Source: Pohlia nutans (lineage: Eukaryota; Streptophyta; Bryopsida; Bryales; Mniaceae). From it: 64,000 nt of DNA. Of this stretch, positions 1 to 12,083 are shown piece after piece. Location of the stretch: the NCBI GenBank assembly GCA_022496805.1, contig CM040087.1, positions 9,684,001-9,748,000 of the forward strand. The letters are read 5' to 3'. Position 1 is the stretch's first letter. Every line of letters begins with the position of its first letter. Position numbers and translations under genes: made by a program. Below the pieces are notes generated by a model. It was not told the origin of the DNA. It saw only the letters and a list, made by a program, of their open reading frames with translations, and made no database searches.

Positions 1-279
1 TTTACTTGGTCTAAAGGGACCCCTTGGGAATTTCAAATGCTAAGAAGAGGGGCTTATATTTTAAGGTGGGCCCTACATGCACAAAAATGTAGTGCAAATT
101 AAAAAGGGTGGTGGGTATGTTCCTACCCTCCCTTTAAAATTAAAAGAAATTTAGTGCAAATTTTAAAGGGGGGTGGATATGTTCCCACCCCCTCTCCTTT
201 TTAATAAAAATAAATAAAAATATAGTGCACATAGCAGCAAAAAAATAGTGCACATGGCTATATGCACTTTTGATGAAAC

Positions 280-790
280 AAGTTTTCAAAAGCAAAATCA
301 CAAGACAAATGCACAAGAAGTGTTTTTTTGTCTCTGAAGCTTCTCTTTGTTCATGTGTGGAACACTATAATTATTGCAACCACCTACTTTCAATGTACCA
401 TTTCATTCTACCATGCAATGTTGTGAAGTCAAAAAAACCTTATTCAAAACTTGGGTTGACGTGCTATCATACACCTCCTTTACAACATGAACAAGTTCAT
501 TACTTGATATAGGAACTTACTCATGTTGAAGAGATTGAATAGCCAAACTTCTTCAAACTCACAATCTACGAGTTGCCACATGTCACGTGCCATTTACCAC
601 ATACTATATGTAGTATGATATTGCTTGGATATACAACTACTTCAAAATAGAAATTTATTGTATTAAGAGATTTGATGAAACCATTCTAGTTTGTTCAATT
701 TTTTTTTTTTTCTCAAAAACATCATCTATTATGGGAGGAAGGGAATATATTTTTAGGTGCATGTTCACAATAAAATTGTATTTTGAAAAG
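280..790. repeat. Dispersed AT-rich repeat, copy 1
   Basis: This stretch aligns by eye in blocks with 55430-56220. Both contain the segments acaagacaaatgcaca, an interrupted stretch ending tatgatatt, and agagatttga followed by a pyrimidine tract and catcatct. The second copy is interrupted by a CACTA hairpin and other sequence. No coding potential or termini were found, so the class is unknown. The flanks 1-279 and 791-894 show only AT-rich sequence. Confidence 0.5.
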
Positions 791-894
791 TTTTCAAATG
801 ATTAATATTGGTCATCTTTAATAGTGAGATTGAAAAGAGATTGTATAAATGATCATCATATTTTTTTGGTATATTTTCACAATAGAATCAAAAT

Positions 895-1214
895 TTAACC
901 CCTAAAGGACCAAGTGTCCTAACTAGGACATTTAGAGAATCGGGTAGGTTCCGGTGAACACATTTTTAATCAAAATTTGAAGGAAATGTAATAGTAGATT
1001 CCCCAATGTGCCACGAAAATGGGGATTCTTTTTTTTTTGAATTCTGACACCGTATGTGAAAGTTATGAGGGAAAATGTGTTTCTTTCGGGAGAAAGGGCA
1101 GCGGGGCAGTAGAGAAATAGTTGAATTTTAGGGGGGGCAACAAGATGGGCGGTGTGTAGAAAATGGGGTGGACTGTGGGGGCAGAAGACCACCGTTTTCC
1201 AAATTAACTCATAA

Positions 1215-1251
<37 letters not shown>

Positions 1252-2101
1252 CAAATTAAAATTATTATTTTAAACTGAGAAGTATTATTTTTAATTAAAA
1301 ATATTATTTTAAACTGAAAGTTCAATTTCATAATTAAAAATATTATTTAAAATATTGAAAAATAAAATCATTTTAAAAAATAAAAAATAAAAAATAAAAA
1401 ATGTCCAAAGCGGGACTGCCACGTGGCAGTGTACCTTGAGAGTTAGTGGGGTCATGAACATTGGAATGGGTTGGCACTTCAATTCCCTTCCTCCACCCTT
1501 TATTTCCCCCCTAGCCCCCAAAATTCTTAGAAAATGTGCTACATGTCTTCTAAAACTTGGAGATTTTTTTTTTTTCCAAATTTTTTTTCGCCATTTTGTA
1601 GAGGGTGGAATGTACTTGTGTTTCACCGCTCGGATTTGTATTTTAAATAAAGAAAGTCGAAAATATTGCAATTCCAAAAACATATAGTCTTTTCTAAACT
1701 TTTAAACCCTCAACAAGTGCAAGGTGTTATTCAACATCCTAAACATCTCCAAACGCAACGAAAATTGGTACACAACTAAGTAACATCATATAGAATGTGA
1801 AAGTGAAGTGCGACAAGTTTCGGTAGTGAGGTTTTTTTGATGTAGTTGTGGTCAAACGCATCTGAACTTTTCGGGCATGTGTTTTTTTGGGGTGTTTTTT
1901 TCCATCAAACGCAATTATCTTGCAATCCGTGCGGTCAAAATGAACGAAATTTGTTGTGTATGTTTTTCAAATAGTTTAGGACAAGATCTTACGGTTAGAA
2001 GGTAAAAAATAACATTCTTTTAGATTTTTTTCATGGGGGAGTAAAAATGGCAGCATTGGAGTGTTTTTGGAGGAAAAACACTCCGGTCCTTTAGGGGTTA
2101 A
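895..2101 (+). mobile_element. TTAA-flanked piggyBac-type element, family pB1 copy A
   Basis: TTAA at 895-898 and 2098-2101 flank inverted ends CCCCTAAAGGACC and GGTCCTTTAGGGG. The 1.2-kb interior is nearly identical over long stretches to 18892-20104 and, in reverse, to 46401-47601, so boundaries are defined by three copies. It holds a (TA)n tract at about 1217-1250. Short reading frames inside are not kept between copies, so the element is non-coding and non-autonomous. The TTAA duplication is the hallmark of the piggyBac superfamily. Superfamily assignment rests on ends and target site only. Confidence 0.85.
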
Positions 2102-2389
2102 AAAAAGATTCCAATCGCTAAAATATTAGCCATTCACCTTCAATAGTGAGATTGAAATAGTCTAGATGGATATAGTTGAAAATTCATAATTATACTCTTC
2201 ACGTGTAATAGAAGAAAACTACTAATCAAAATATATTAGGATGTATTTTTATTTTATTTTATTTTGAAAATCTCTATTAAAAACTGAAGTTGTTTGATGT
2301 TGCCGATTCTTGATCATATTCAAATGATCAAATAATCAAATTACTATTGTAGTGTGTAGTGTGTAGATAGAGTCATTGTATCATCACAA

Positions 2390-3387
2390 ACACACAATTC
2401 GCTATTTACGCACTTGGCCATATAATCATGCACTTGGTTCTCGGGCGCATAATTTTTTTGGTCTAACTTTTTTTTTTTTAAATCGACGATTATTGTCTTT
2501 CTTCAATCCCTTACATTGTAAACAAATAATTATTTTAATTATTTTTTATTATCATCTTTATCTTTTATTTTATTTTTTCTTTCATCTTTTCTTTTTCAAC
2601 CTGATTTCTTTCTTGTCTTCTTTCTTGTCTCCCTCTTGTCTTCCTCTTGTCTCCCTCTTGCCTTTCTTCTTGTCTTCCTTTTTGTCTTCCTTGTCTTTTT
2701 TTGGCCTCTGAACCTGAAACAATGGAAGCAAATCCAAAAAAAAAAAAAAAAAAAAAAAAAGTTTTTTTTTTTTTTTTTTGTTTTTGTTTTTTTCGGGTTG
2801 GCTATGAGGTGCTGCTGAACCCTAAATGGCAGACGCCAAAAAAAAAAAAAAAAAAAAACTTTTTTTTCTTTTTTTGGTTGGCCGTGGGGTGCTGCTAAAC
2901 CCTAAATGGCGGCCGCCAAAAAAAAAAAAAAAAAAAAATTACTTTTTTGACTTTTTTCAAAATTTACTATTTTTAGCCTCTGGGTGCGCGGCCGCGCACC
3001 CAAAGACCCTTCAATCTCCCTCTAAATCTCCCTCTCTACATTCATCTCCTCTCAATCTCTCTCCCCTCTCCTCATATATATATAGGGGAGAGGGGTCTCT
3101 TTCATCATTCTCCCACTCCCTCTCCCATCCCTCTCCTCTCCTCTATATATGTGAGGAGAGAAGAAGAAGATGAGAGGGAGATGGGAGAGTCTTTGGGTGC
3201 GCGGCCGCGCACCCAGAGCCTAAAAATAGTAAATTTTGGGAAAAGTCAAAAAAAAAAAAAAAACTTTTTTTTTTGGGCGGCCGCCATTTAGGGTTTAGCA
3301 GCACCCCACGGCCAACCAATTTTATTTTATTTTATTTTATTTTGGCGGCTGCCATTTAGGGTTCAGCAGCACCTCTTAGCCAACCCG

Positions 3388-3467
<80 letters not shown>

Positions 3468-3803
3468 GGGTTTGCTCCCATTGTTTCAGGTTAAGCGGCC
3501 ACAACTGAAGAAAAAGTAGAAGAAAAGAAGACTAGGAAGACAAAAAGGAAGACAAGAAGAAAGACAAGAGGGAGACAAGAAAGAAATCAAGTTGAAAAAG
3601 AAAAGATGAAAGAAAAGATAAAAGAAAAGATAAAGATAAGAATAAAAAATAATTAAAATAATTATTTATTTACAATTTAAGTGATTGTAAAAAGACAACA
3701 TTGATGTTTTTTAGAGAACTTTTTCACCGGTTTTTTTTAAAGTCAAATATGTTTATGAAATGAGCGCACTTGACCAAGTGCATAAATAGCGAATTGGGTG
3801 TTC
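2390..3803. mobile_element. Giant foldback element (about 650-bp arms) with CG-rich palindromes
   Basis: The outer ends are inverted repeats: the left reads cacaattcgctatttacgc from 2393 and the right carries its near complement at 3781-3800. Arms continue inward as pyrimidine-rich sequence on the left (2570-2730) and its purine-rich complement on the right (3480-3640), with long poly(A)/poly(T) runs. Close to the centre sit two copies of a perfect 20-bp CG-rich palindrome (2982-3001, 3195-3214) and two copies of GGCGGCCGCC (2908-2917, 3276-3285). A 4-bp CACA flank on both sides is a possible target duplication. Low-complexity frames here are not genes. Class unknown. Confidence 0.75.
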
Positions 3804-3804
3804 A

Positions 3805-4357
3805 CACTAGAGTATTACATTTCAACCCATCATAACAAATTTCATTCATAGATTGACAATATTTTATTTGTAATTGAATTACATAAGAATTTCAAATTTT
3901 AAGTTTCAAAATTCATATAAAAATATGGGCGATTGTAATCGTAGTCTTCGTAGATTTAACCCTTATTTAAACGTCAATGCATTGCTGGCTAGCACTGTAG
4001 CACTGCGGCACTACTGAACTTCAGCTGCTCCAACCTCAAAACTTGTTCAATTTGATAACTTTGATTGCTTACCAACGATTCCACAATCTCTCAAATGAAG
4101 TGAAAATTTGGAATCTAGATCGCTTTTTCAGTAGCTTTCCAACGCAACAAGTCTCGCTTGATTTGGTTCAGAAAATCTACTTTTTTCTCCAATTATTCCT
4201 TTACACTAAGCCCGTGGGGCTTGCTTTGACGTTTAAGGGTTAACCATATAGATAGAATCTTAAATTCATAACATACATCTTCTATTCATAAATCAAGTTT
4301 AAAATATCCCTCTTAATTGCATTTATAATGCATCTTTGCAAAATTTCCCAATTAGGA
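3805..4357 (+). mobile_element. pB4-family TTAA element fragment, split by a nested MITE
   Basis: The left part (3805-3955) matches the interior of the pB4 elements at 22386-22964 and 41030-41592 (for example attacatttcaac and caatattttattt). The right part (4244-4357) continues the match up to gcatctttgcaaaa. The two halves are separated by a TTAA-flanked insertion at 3956-4243. The outer ends are not preserved. Confidence 0.6.
3956..4243. mobile_element. 288-bp TTAA MITE with the ends of the coding piggyBac element
   Basis: TTAA at 3956-3959 and 4240-4243 flank CCCTTATTTAAACGTCA on the left and TGACGTTTAAGGG on the right. The 13-bp right end is identical to the right end of the transposase-bearing element at 52854-52866, making this the best candidate for a derivative of that element. 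Removing it and one TTAA rejoins the host repeat as gatttaaccatatagatag, matching the uninterrupted pB4 copies. The short frame at 4043-4243 is not a gene. Confidence 0.85.
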
Positions 4358-4364
4358 GAGGCAT

Positions 4365-4545
4365 CATAAAAATTGGGTCAAACTATTATAGTGCCATTTT
4401 GACACCAAAGGCCGCATATAGGTCATTTTAGTGTCATTTTATCCATACTAGGTTGGTATGGAGGTTGACACCAAATTATCTTAATTTCATTTCAATACAC
4501 CATCATGACACTATGTTCACATGCCTTGAAGTTCCTCATAGGGCT
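4365..4545. repeat. Dispersed repeat with an intact (empty) insertion site
   Basis: This matches 46325-46400 joined to 47602-47690. Shared segments include ccattttgacaccaaagg, actaggttggtatg and atgccttgaagttcct. The other copy is interrupted by the 1.2-kb TTAA element C, while here the site reads cattttatccatac without insertion. Left and right limits are approximate. The stretch 4546-5196 shows no gene or repeat that I recognise. Confidence 0.65.
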
Positions 4546-5196
4546 GTAGGCATGTAAGGGTTAAGTTAAAACATCTATTGAATTTTGGACAATGATATCA
4601 AACCTAACTTAATAATCTTAAATTGAGGTATGAGACCAAGAGACTACGTACGAGAAGCGGAGGGGTCCTTGGCCTTTGAGTCTCAACTAAAGACCGTCAA
4701 CAAACCCATAATCACATATCATTAGGATTTGGATAGAACTTAGAGGGAACAAGATGAAAAAAGGACTTTTCATATTAAAAAGATTTCCTCATTTTCTCTT
4801 TTCACACCCCGGAAAAGTCACTGTCAAGAATTTAAATAACTATGAGAGAACAAATATAGGGTGTCTTTTATTCATTTGAGATAAAAAAATATAAATTAAT
4901 AGAAGTAATATAGGGTGTTATAAAACCAATTTGAGAATATTTTAAGAATATACCTTGAATATATGTGGAATGTACTCTAAATATACTATAAGTAGTAGAA
5001 TAATCCAATTATTTCATAGCCCCCCATTCAATACCCTTTGTACGCTCATATGTACCCAACATTTATACTAAGTGACTTCCCCGAATTTCACACATGAAAA
5101 AATTCTGACAAAAATACATTTCATTGACAAGAATTTTGCCTTGGGGACAACCCACAACTTGTCAAATTTATGCCATTACCTTTTAGAACAGACAAA

Positions 5197-5377
5197 CACT
5201 AGTAGCAAAATTGTCGTTTTTCATTCCCACTTTGCAGAAACATTAAACACTGACAGAATATTGTACCTAGATTTTTGTCTTCTTGTGACCAAAACCACCC
5301 GTAACCCATGTGCCTCGCGCGGTTTCATTCCTTTCTCATTTTATAGTAAGTGAAAAACGACACATTTCCTACTAGTG
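5197..5377. mobile_element. CACTA-type MITE
   Basis: It begins CACTAGTAGCAAAATTGTCG and ends CCTACTAGTG, the inverted CACTA ends typical of plant CMC (En/Spm) elements. The inner ends also pair (gtcgtttttcatt with gtgaaaaacgac). The related copy at 43568-43865 has the same internal segments, including a short GC-rich stretch before the right end. The 3-bp flanks (AAA and AGA) match imperfectly. Confidence 0.6.
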
Positions 5378-5957
5378 AGATTTATAAAAAAAAGAAAAAG
5401 AAAAATGAAACACACGCACGCTCTCCGAGGTTCCTGGAAGGTAGCACCGGCGTCTCCGGGATGCGCGCACGTCAGCCCTGGAGAGACCTCTGCTTTCACA
5501 GCCTCCGCAACTTTTCACAGCCGCATGACAAGCTTGTATCGATGCGGACCAGTTGCTCGGATTCCAGTGAGCTCTTCGATCACTCAGCCTCACGATTCGT
5601 CGTCCCTGCAGGTTCGTCCATACTTGCTCACTGTCTAGGTTTTGGAGAGGTTTTCAAAGCTGAACATGATCTTCACATGCCCACACTAACTTCATCGTCG
5701 CAGTGGTTTTGGATTCTGTCGACGTCTGGTGATGAACTTTTTTTCCCTGCAATAATGATTATGCTCAGGCGATGTTGAAGCAGCTCACTAAAATTTTAAG
5801 CTTCTATATATGCTTACCGACAATAATACTGCAATGGGTCGGGGAGAAATGTGGTACGCTTATTTCTCGACTGGAGACCTACGAGCTGTGAAGGACCTGT
5901 CCGGTACTCCAGCAGAGAATTTTCGAGTGACTGATCGATTGCAAAGGCGTTACCATG
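5375..5957 (+). pseudogene. Exon-like segments of an unrecognised gene, unit 1
   Basis: A locally GC-rich segment ends at a CCTGCAG|GT splice-donor-like site (5611). A second segment ends at CATG|GTAAGC (5957). Both donors and their upstream sequence align with unit 2 (12513 and 12772), e.g. gtacgcttatttctcg here against gtacgtctgtttctca there. In the frame that stays open in unit 2, this copy runs into a stop soon after the aligned block. I recognise no domain. It may be a decayed paralogue or a non-coding transcript. Confidence 0.3.
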
Positions 5958-8900
5958 GTAAGCATATAAGCTTGAGGGTTTCAATTTGGTCCTCTCATTT
6001 CTACCATATAATAGCGTCGTTTTCAGCCTGTCCAAGGAAAGTTTTGAGGTCGAGTAGAGTCAAACTGAAACTGTCGGTAATTACAGCAGTGTGAAGCGTC
6101 AGTCTTGTCACTGTATTCAGCATAGTTCTGAATTACGAACTCTCAGTATCAATATAATATCTATAATACTGGAGACAGTCTTTTTTCTCTGTAAGACGTG
6201 CTAACTGTAAACATAGATATAAGCTAGCATGATCAGTGCTTTAGTTTAGCACGTTCTAATTCCTGCCGAAACGAAATTTGGTAGAGGGGGGCAAAAGAGT
6301 AAAAACTGAAACTGTCGGTAGTGCAGTAGTGTGAAGCTTCAAGACTCAAGAATTCAGCAGAGTTCTGAAAGTCCTACCAAATCTCTGTACCAATATAATA
6401 TCCACAATATATTGAAGTCTTTCTTCTCAGTAAAACGTATTAATTGTAGTACCAAATTTACTTAGAAGTGATGTAACTTCCTTGTCCTAATTTGGCGGCC
6501 TCTTGAACCCTATCCCAGCGATAGCTACCCTGAACCAGCATATATATATTTGGTCAATTAGTATGTAGCGAACAGAACAATGTACCCAAAACTACATCAG
6601 TGGAGATCAAGCAGTTGTCTTAGTACGCAACGAGTATGTTCTGAATACCCTGGGCTTGAGATTTACATAAACATAGGCGTATTAATTACGTAGACATGAT
6701 CGATCGATTACATAATTTACTAAAAACATAGATCCCGTAGCATACTTCGGTCCAGTACAGTCCAACCAGCTGATTTATACTAATCACATTGTGCAAGTTA
6801 CCGTGTGATTAATATAATTCAGCCAAAACAGGGTTAAGTTTCGAAATGAGCTGTTGTTGTGTGTTCACTGTCTGAGGACTGATGCTGGAGTTCATTCAGT
6901 CTCACTTGGATGTCACAGCAGAATTTTCTATCAATAGTGGTACTCTCTGTGGCATACAATATAGATTCTCACTCCATATTATCTTGTCAACGATAGTCAT
7001 GAGCTGCATGTACGTAGATCATATGCGAGAGAACTTGAAGTCTTCAACAAAAGCTAGCTAGATAAACTTTCGACTCGATGTAGACCTTTGAAGAGTCTAG
7101 ATTGTTCATCTGCCTTGGCTTAAGGAACGAACTGTTCATGTTCAGGTACGTTGTATACGACAGCTTGAAATTGCTGAGGGCGAGTATATATATATCTACT
7201 AAATCAATCGTGATTCTACACCTAGCTAGCTTGGGGTGCGTGGCTGAGAAACTTCTTGCGCAAAAATGCTAGCTCTAGGTACAATGATCCGTGACAGGTA
7301 CGTACTCTGAAAGATCGTAAAGTTCGCCGAATCTTCCCGGGCGACCAGGCCCCCGGTGGCCACGATAATATATAAAAGACAGTTTGAACAGAGTTTGTAT
7401 TTTGTGAAGTAATTCATGTTCATCTCGGGTACTAAAGTGTAGTAACTAAAGCACACTTTTGCAGACATCACAATCTGTCATATTGCGCTCATATATAGTA
7501 GTCATCAACTTGAGTAATACTAGATGACTAAGTAGATTGCTGACTGCAGTCAGTTTTTGGATTTAATATCTGGTTACTCGAGGATTGCAGTACATTCTTT
7601 TCATGAAAGGTTTATGGTTGTTGTTGGTTTGTTTCAGTCTGTTTTGGCCTAAGGCTCTAAGGCTGTAGAGTTGTACTGGTTTTCATGTATAATATTATTT
7701 TTTCCTTTTCTTCTTTGAAATAAAAGGCCGGGCAAGCTTAATGCTAAAAGAAAACTGAATGTTCATCGATCTGGTTTACGTTTAAATGCAGTGCTGTGTA
7801 CAGTTCAGGTGCCCGGTAATCAGTGTCCATTACTTCCCTTGGAGTCAATATGGATGCCCTGAGAATTGTGCAAATTATTATTTTATGTATAACTTGTTGC
7901 AGACTATGACTCACATGCTTCTAGGCAGCTGCTGGGAGACGACAGAAGGGAGCTTTTCGGAGACAGAAGCGAGCTTTTCGAAAACAAGCGCTTCGGAGTT
8001 CGGAATGACAAGGACCGAGGCTCAACCAATCAAGATTTCTAGACTTTGGTACGTGTGGGCCAGGACACTGAATGCTGTACTGTACTTGAAATGGACTTGA
8101 AACATACGGAGTATACATAGTAAGAGCCAGGTGTCTGAAAAACCGCGTTGGAAATTAATTATCGCCTACCCTAACGCACGTCAACCTCTTTGCGATTGTA
8201 TAAGACCATCGTTGTGCTGCTTTTTATTGTACTTTTATGTTTCATTTTAGGTGCAAACCTTTTCTTTGATAAAATAAGAAAGTAGTACTGTAGTCAGACA
8301 CCGGTGCTGGACATGTGTTGCAATGGAACCCAAGTATATGTTATCACTGGAAATTTTGGTAATCTTTTTCAAATGAAATACCTCTCTAATACGTCTCTTT
8401 ACACCAGAGGCGAGAAGCCGTGAGGACAGAAATTTCAGCAAAAGGGAAGCCTAGAAACCGAGAACACCAATTTCACATTGACTGAAATTTTTCATTGCCT
8501 CTAGTGTAAAGAGGGCCTAAATGTAAGAATCTGCTTAGAGCAGCTCCACCGCAGCCCTCCCAGGGCCCCTTGCACTCCAGAAGTAAATGAAAAGTGCCAA
8601 GGGCCCTTCCAAAATGGTTCTTGACTCTGTATCCTAGCGTGTCAAGAAATGGCCCTTCAAATCACTATTTAGTTGACTAAATCCCCACATTCTACTTGTG
8701 ATTGGTCCATTGACTATTTAATGTATACTTTTGATGTGTGAGGGGCCTCCAAGGGTAGGGGAGTGTAAGTGCAAGGGCTCTTCAAATGTAAATGAATAAT
8801 TTGAGAGGGTCATCTCTAGCCTGTAGGAGTGGGGAACTGGGGATGCTCTCACTCCACAGAACTTACAATTGGAGAGGGCGCACTGTAGAATGCAGTTGGA

Positions 8901-9250
8901 CACGTACTTTTTTGGGGGAAGAAATAGAAAACATATTTGTGGCAAATGCGTGAGCATTATTGTGCATTCCAGTAATGACGTCATTGCTGTTTAATTATGT
9001 ATTTTTTAATTTCTTTAATTTCTTTTTTGATACAAACAAAAGGAGATCCTCTGTTGCGAGGAAAGAGTTTTATTTTTTTATTTTTTTTCGAAATCAAACC
9101 AAACGAATTTTATGAGGTTTGTCACAACTCTGTGCGTAGGACTGTGCCAGGTGCTTGCACAATTGACGCCCAGAGTCAGTGTCGGTGCACATGACACTGA
9201 ATTGTGTTTGTCATTGGGTTGTGTATTTGACCCAACTGAACGCTCTTTTA
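5400..9250 (+). repeat. Diverged tandem segmental duplication, unit 1
   Basis: A chain of collinear short matches links this to 12300-15420. Examples are gatgtaacttccttgtccta (6469 and 13003), aatatagattctc (6958, 13751), ctgtgacaggta (7289-7300 region, 14571-14582 region), taatgacgtca (8972, 15330) and gtcggt[gt]cac. Spacing is similar once the MITE at 8538-8848 is discounted. The exon-like segments below lie at its start. The rest (about 6100-8500) has no convincing coding frame. Confidence 0.55.
8538..8848. mobile_element. Harbinger-like MITE, family H1 copy a
   Basis: The ends GAGCAGCTCC and GGGGATGCTC are inverted and flanked by TTA and TCA. The interior matches the copies at 15540-15786, 23815-24106 and 24684-24995 (for example cttgactctgtatcctagcg, ttgactattt, gggggagtgt-like blocks and gaataatttgagaggg). 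The 3-bp flanks and plant GAGCAT-type ends suggest PIF/Harbinger. It interrupts duplication unit 1. Confidence 0.7.
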
Positions 9251-9829
9251 AATTTTAATTATTTAATTATTTATTTATGGCTCAAATTGAACAAATACAA
9301 AGCCACCACGGTAAAGGCCACGACAGGGCAGGGGAGAGAAAAAGGACTTTATTTTTTAAATTTTTTATCGGGGTTTTATCTTTCCTTCTTCTAAATTTTT
9401 TTCTTCTCCTATTAGTGTTCTTTCTAGTGCATGTGCTTTGTAGAAGAAGAGTAACTCCAGGCCTACATGAACGAACTGTCTATGTTGGGATGCCTCAACT
9501 ATTTAGGCTTCATGAACCTGCGGAAGTGACTTTTATCATAATGTCTCCTTTTGAAAGTAATCCTATCACTAGATGTCAATAAGAAAAACCGTAGTCTTTC
9601 TCAGATGTTCTTACAATTAGGTCTTTAAATGTCCCAACATTATTAGAAAGGAGATACTTGGGCACGAAGGAATAATGTCAAAGCGTGGTGCTCAAAGCTC
9701 ATATTGGCACCAAGTTGACAATATTCATTGATGCCAAATTACCTCTTTTTCATCAGTGGTTGGATAAATCATCATGATAGGCACCACTTTTACAAGTGGA
9801 TTTCTGTCCTCTTCATTCTTTGAAGAATA

Positions 9830-9962
9830 CTCCTTTGTCCTATAATAAGCTTCTTTAACCCTCAAAATAAAAGAATTAGGTAGTCCAATGGTGTGGACCA
9901 TGAGCCAATAGGAGTAATTAGTACTTTGAGCAATCAAGAAGCTTATTATGGAATAAAGGGAG
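9830..9962. mobile_element. Stowaway-like MITE (Tc1/mariner type)
   Basis: Inverted ends CTCCTTTGTCCTATAATAAG and its near complement at 9940-9962 are flanked by TA on both sides. The CTCC(C)T..GTCC.ATAATA end is the classic plant Stowaway terminus. The 133-bp element is non-coding. Confidence 0.7.
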
Positions 9963-11455
9963 TATTTCAAAAAATAAAATAAAAAATAAACCAATTTTTT
10001 CATTTCTTTTTCCTCAAGTATATGAGGGTTACAAAAATAGACTTAAAATTCTTTTGTTTGGAAACAAGATAATAACCGCTAATAAAGGTGTTAAAATTGT
10101 TCACACTTTATGTGAAATTTGAGTTGATGTCACTGAACTATGTGTAATTTTATTTTATTTTATTTCTTAGTTATTTTTTTGACACACGAGTAATTTCATA
10201 TTTGAATAATTTTACCACATGTAGTGTCATTTCAAAATTTGGAATTCTGCAATGTTCCTAGATCTTTAAGAGATAGTGACAAAATCTTTTGACCAGTGAC
10301 TGTACTGTACTCTTTTTTCTGTTTTGGAGTACTATCTTAATGATTGCAGCTATTGAGGAATTCAAGGAACTCGATTAATTTGACGGCTGTGGCAACTTTT
10401 GCTTGGCCTCATGTGGTGTACGTCTAGGTTGCTTCCACACTGGAAACGTGCTGGGCTTGACAACCCTTGAATCAGTGTTTTTGCTGTGTTTTTTTCTCGA
10501 AACGTAACTGGCGACGTAAAAAAATCTGGGAAAGAATATTTGGCGAAATCTTAAGCTTACAATCATATTTGATAGAATTTCTTCATATTTTGGTAGTTTT
10601 TCTTTACAAAATTTGGTTATTTTCACAAAAAAACTATAGAGAAAATTTGGTGAAAAAAAATTCAAATTTTCTCATTTTTTTGTTAACAAAAGAGAAATGT
10701 CATATTTTGTAAAGAAATCTTGCAAAATATAGGAAGGAAAAAAAATTCTGCCTTGAATGATAGATTAGTGACAAGATTTTCTTGCTCCTTGTAGGAACTT
10801 GCACAAGTTGGAAAGGGAAATCGCTTTACCGATAGGAGTTTTTACGCGAATGGTGAGCACCGCCGTGAACCCTCTAGTTTGCAAAAGTATATTTTACTTC
10901 ATCCATTGAAGATTGATTGATGGCATATGAGGCCCTAACATGGAAAGTTAAAATTGATTGGTTCAAAATTTGAAAGATATGTGTTGTTTTTTTTTTTTTT
11001 TTTTACACAAATAAAGAATTGAAAAACATGTTCATTGGAAAAGTTTGGTACCCCTGGGATCTTCAATTGATGTACATGTGACAAAAATAATCACTGCCTG
11101 GGGCTTCGGAGCTTGCCCTTTTGTGCCAAAACTGAAAACTGACGGCCCTACATACTTTCTGTTTTTAGGCTCGTGCATTCAGGGGACCGTACATTCGTAC
11201 GTAAAGTGAAAACACGTGTCAGGACCTTTTTATAATGAGCAACAGTAAGTTCCGCATAATTTCTACATGATGGCCGGGGCACACAAGACAGAAGCAATGG
11301 TAAGTTATGTGTACCATTGACACATACGGACTGACGGAGACAGTACTTATTACGAATAGCCACGAATAGCAAATGAATAGCAACTGAGCACAGTTTTGTA
11401 ATCAAGACAATTTCATTTTTATTATTTAATTTTCCCATTTTGGCTATTGGGCTAC
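9963..11455. other. AT-rich stretch without a recognised gene
   Basis: Only short shadow frames occur. A 60-bp stretch at about 10870-10930 resembles 12325-12385 (tttacttcatcc and surroundings), so the duplicated locus may have a third partial copy. A T18 run lies near 10987-11004. Confidence 0.4.
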
Positions 11456-11710
11456 AACACACATTTCGTTAAAATTGTACTATATTTCGTCAAAACCGGA
11501 CTACTAGATTGAAAAAGCGATGGGGAGTGCTATCCTTCGCAAAAGAGATAGGTCCCCAATTTTTCTACATCACTCTTATTCCGCGAATAAGAGTGATGTA
11601 GAAAAATTGGGGACCTATCTCTTTTGCGAAAGGTAGCACTCCCCATCGCTTTTTCAATCTAGTAGTCCGGTTTTAACGAAATATAGTACAATTTTAACGA
11701 AATGTGTGTT
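11456..11710. mobile_element. 255-bp near-perfect hairpin MITE, copy 1
   Basis: The whole element is one palindrome centred near 11583 (tattccgcgaata). Its ends are AACACACATTTCGTTA and the complement, flanked by CTAC on both sides (11452-11455 and 11711-11714), a 4-bp target duplication. A second copy lies at 54318-54570. No coding content. The RNA would fold into a hairpin with arms of about 125 bp. Confidence 0.85.
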
Positions 11711-12083
11711 CTACACTGAATGGTGTATTTAGTGTCCTAGGATACTATTTATAAACTTGAACACTAATTAATTGTAGGGAGTTAAAGTGTTCTCGTAAGA
11801 AAATAAAATGAATGTAATGTTCAAATGACACATGACAACATTATAATAAATATGGTATGCCACTCTCATTATTTGAAAAGAACATGGCATTCTTAATGAA
11901 AGTGAGAACCACAAGTAGCAAACTCCTATGTAGTGTCATTGAATGGTGTATTTTGTTTTGTTTAAGAAAAATAAAGTTGAGTTTTAACTATTAAACCTAT
12001 GTTCAATTTTAGAATTTAAACTAATAGCTAGTTCTTGGTGAACATTGACAAACTCCATTCCTTGATTAATGAAGAGGTCATGT

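Noticed and set aside
1309..1687. Overlapping open frames of 124 and 83 codons inside element A
   Set aside because: The related copies at 18892-20104 and 46401-47601 do not keep the frames, and no domain is seen.
2376..3173. Phe/Lys-rich open frames
   Set aside because: They are translations of poly(T)/poly(A) and pyrimidine tracts in the foldback.
8390..8517. Possible 125-bp TIR element (ctctttacac.agaggc ends)
   Set aside because: Ends are short and imperfect, no target duplication and no second copy were found.
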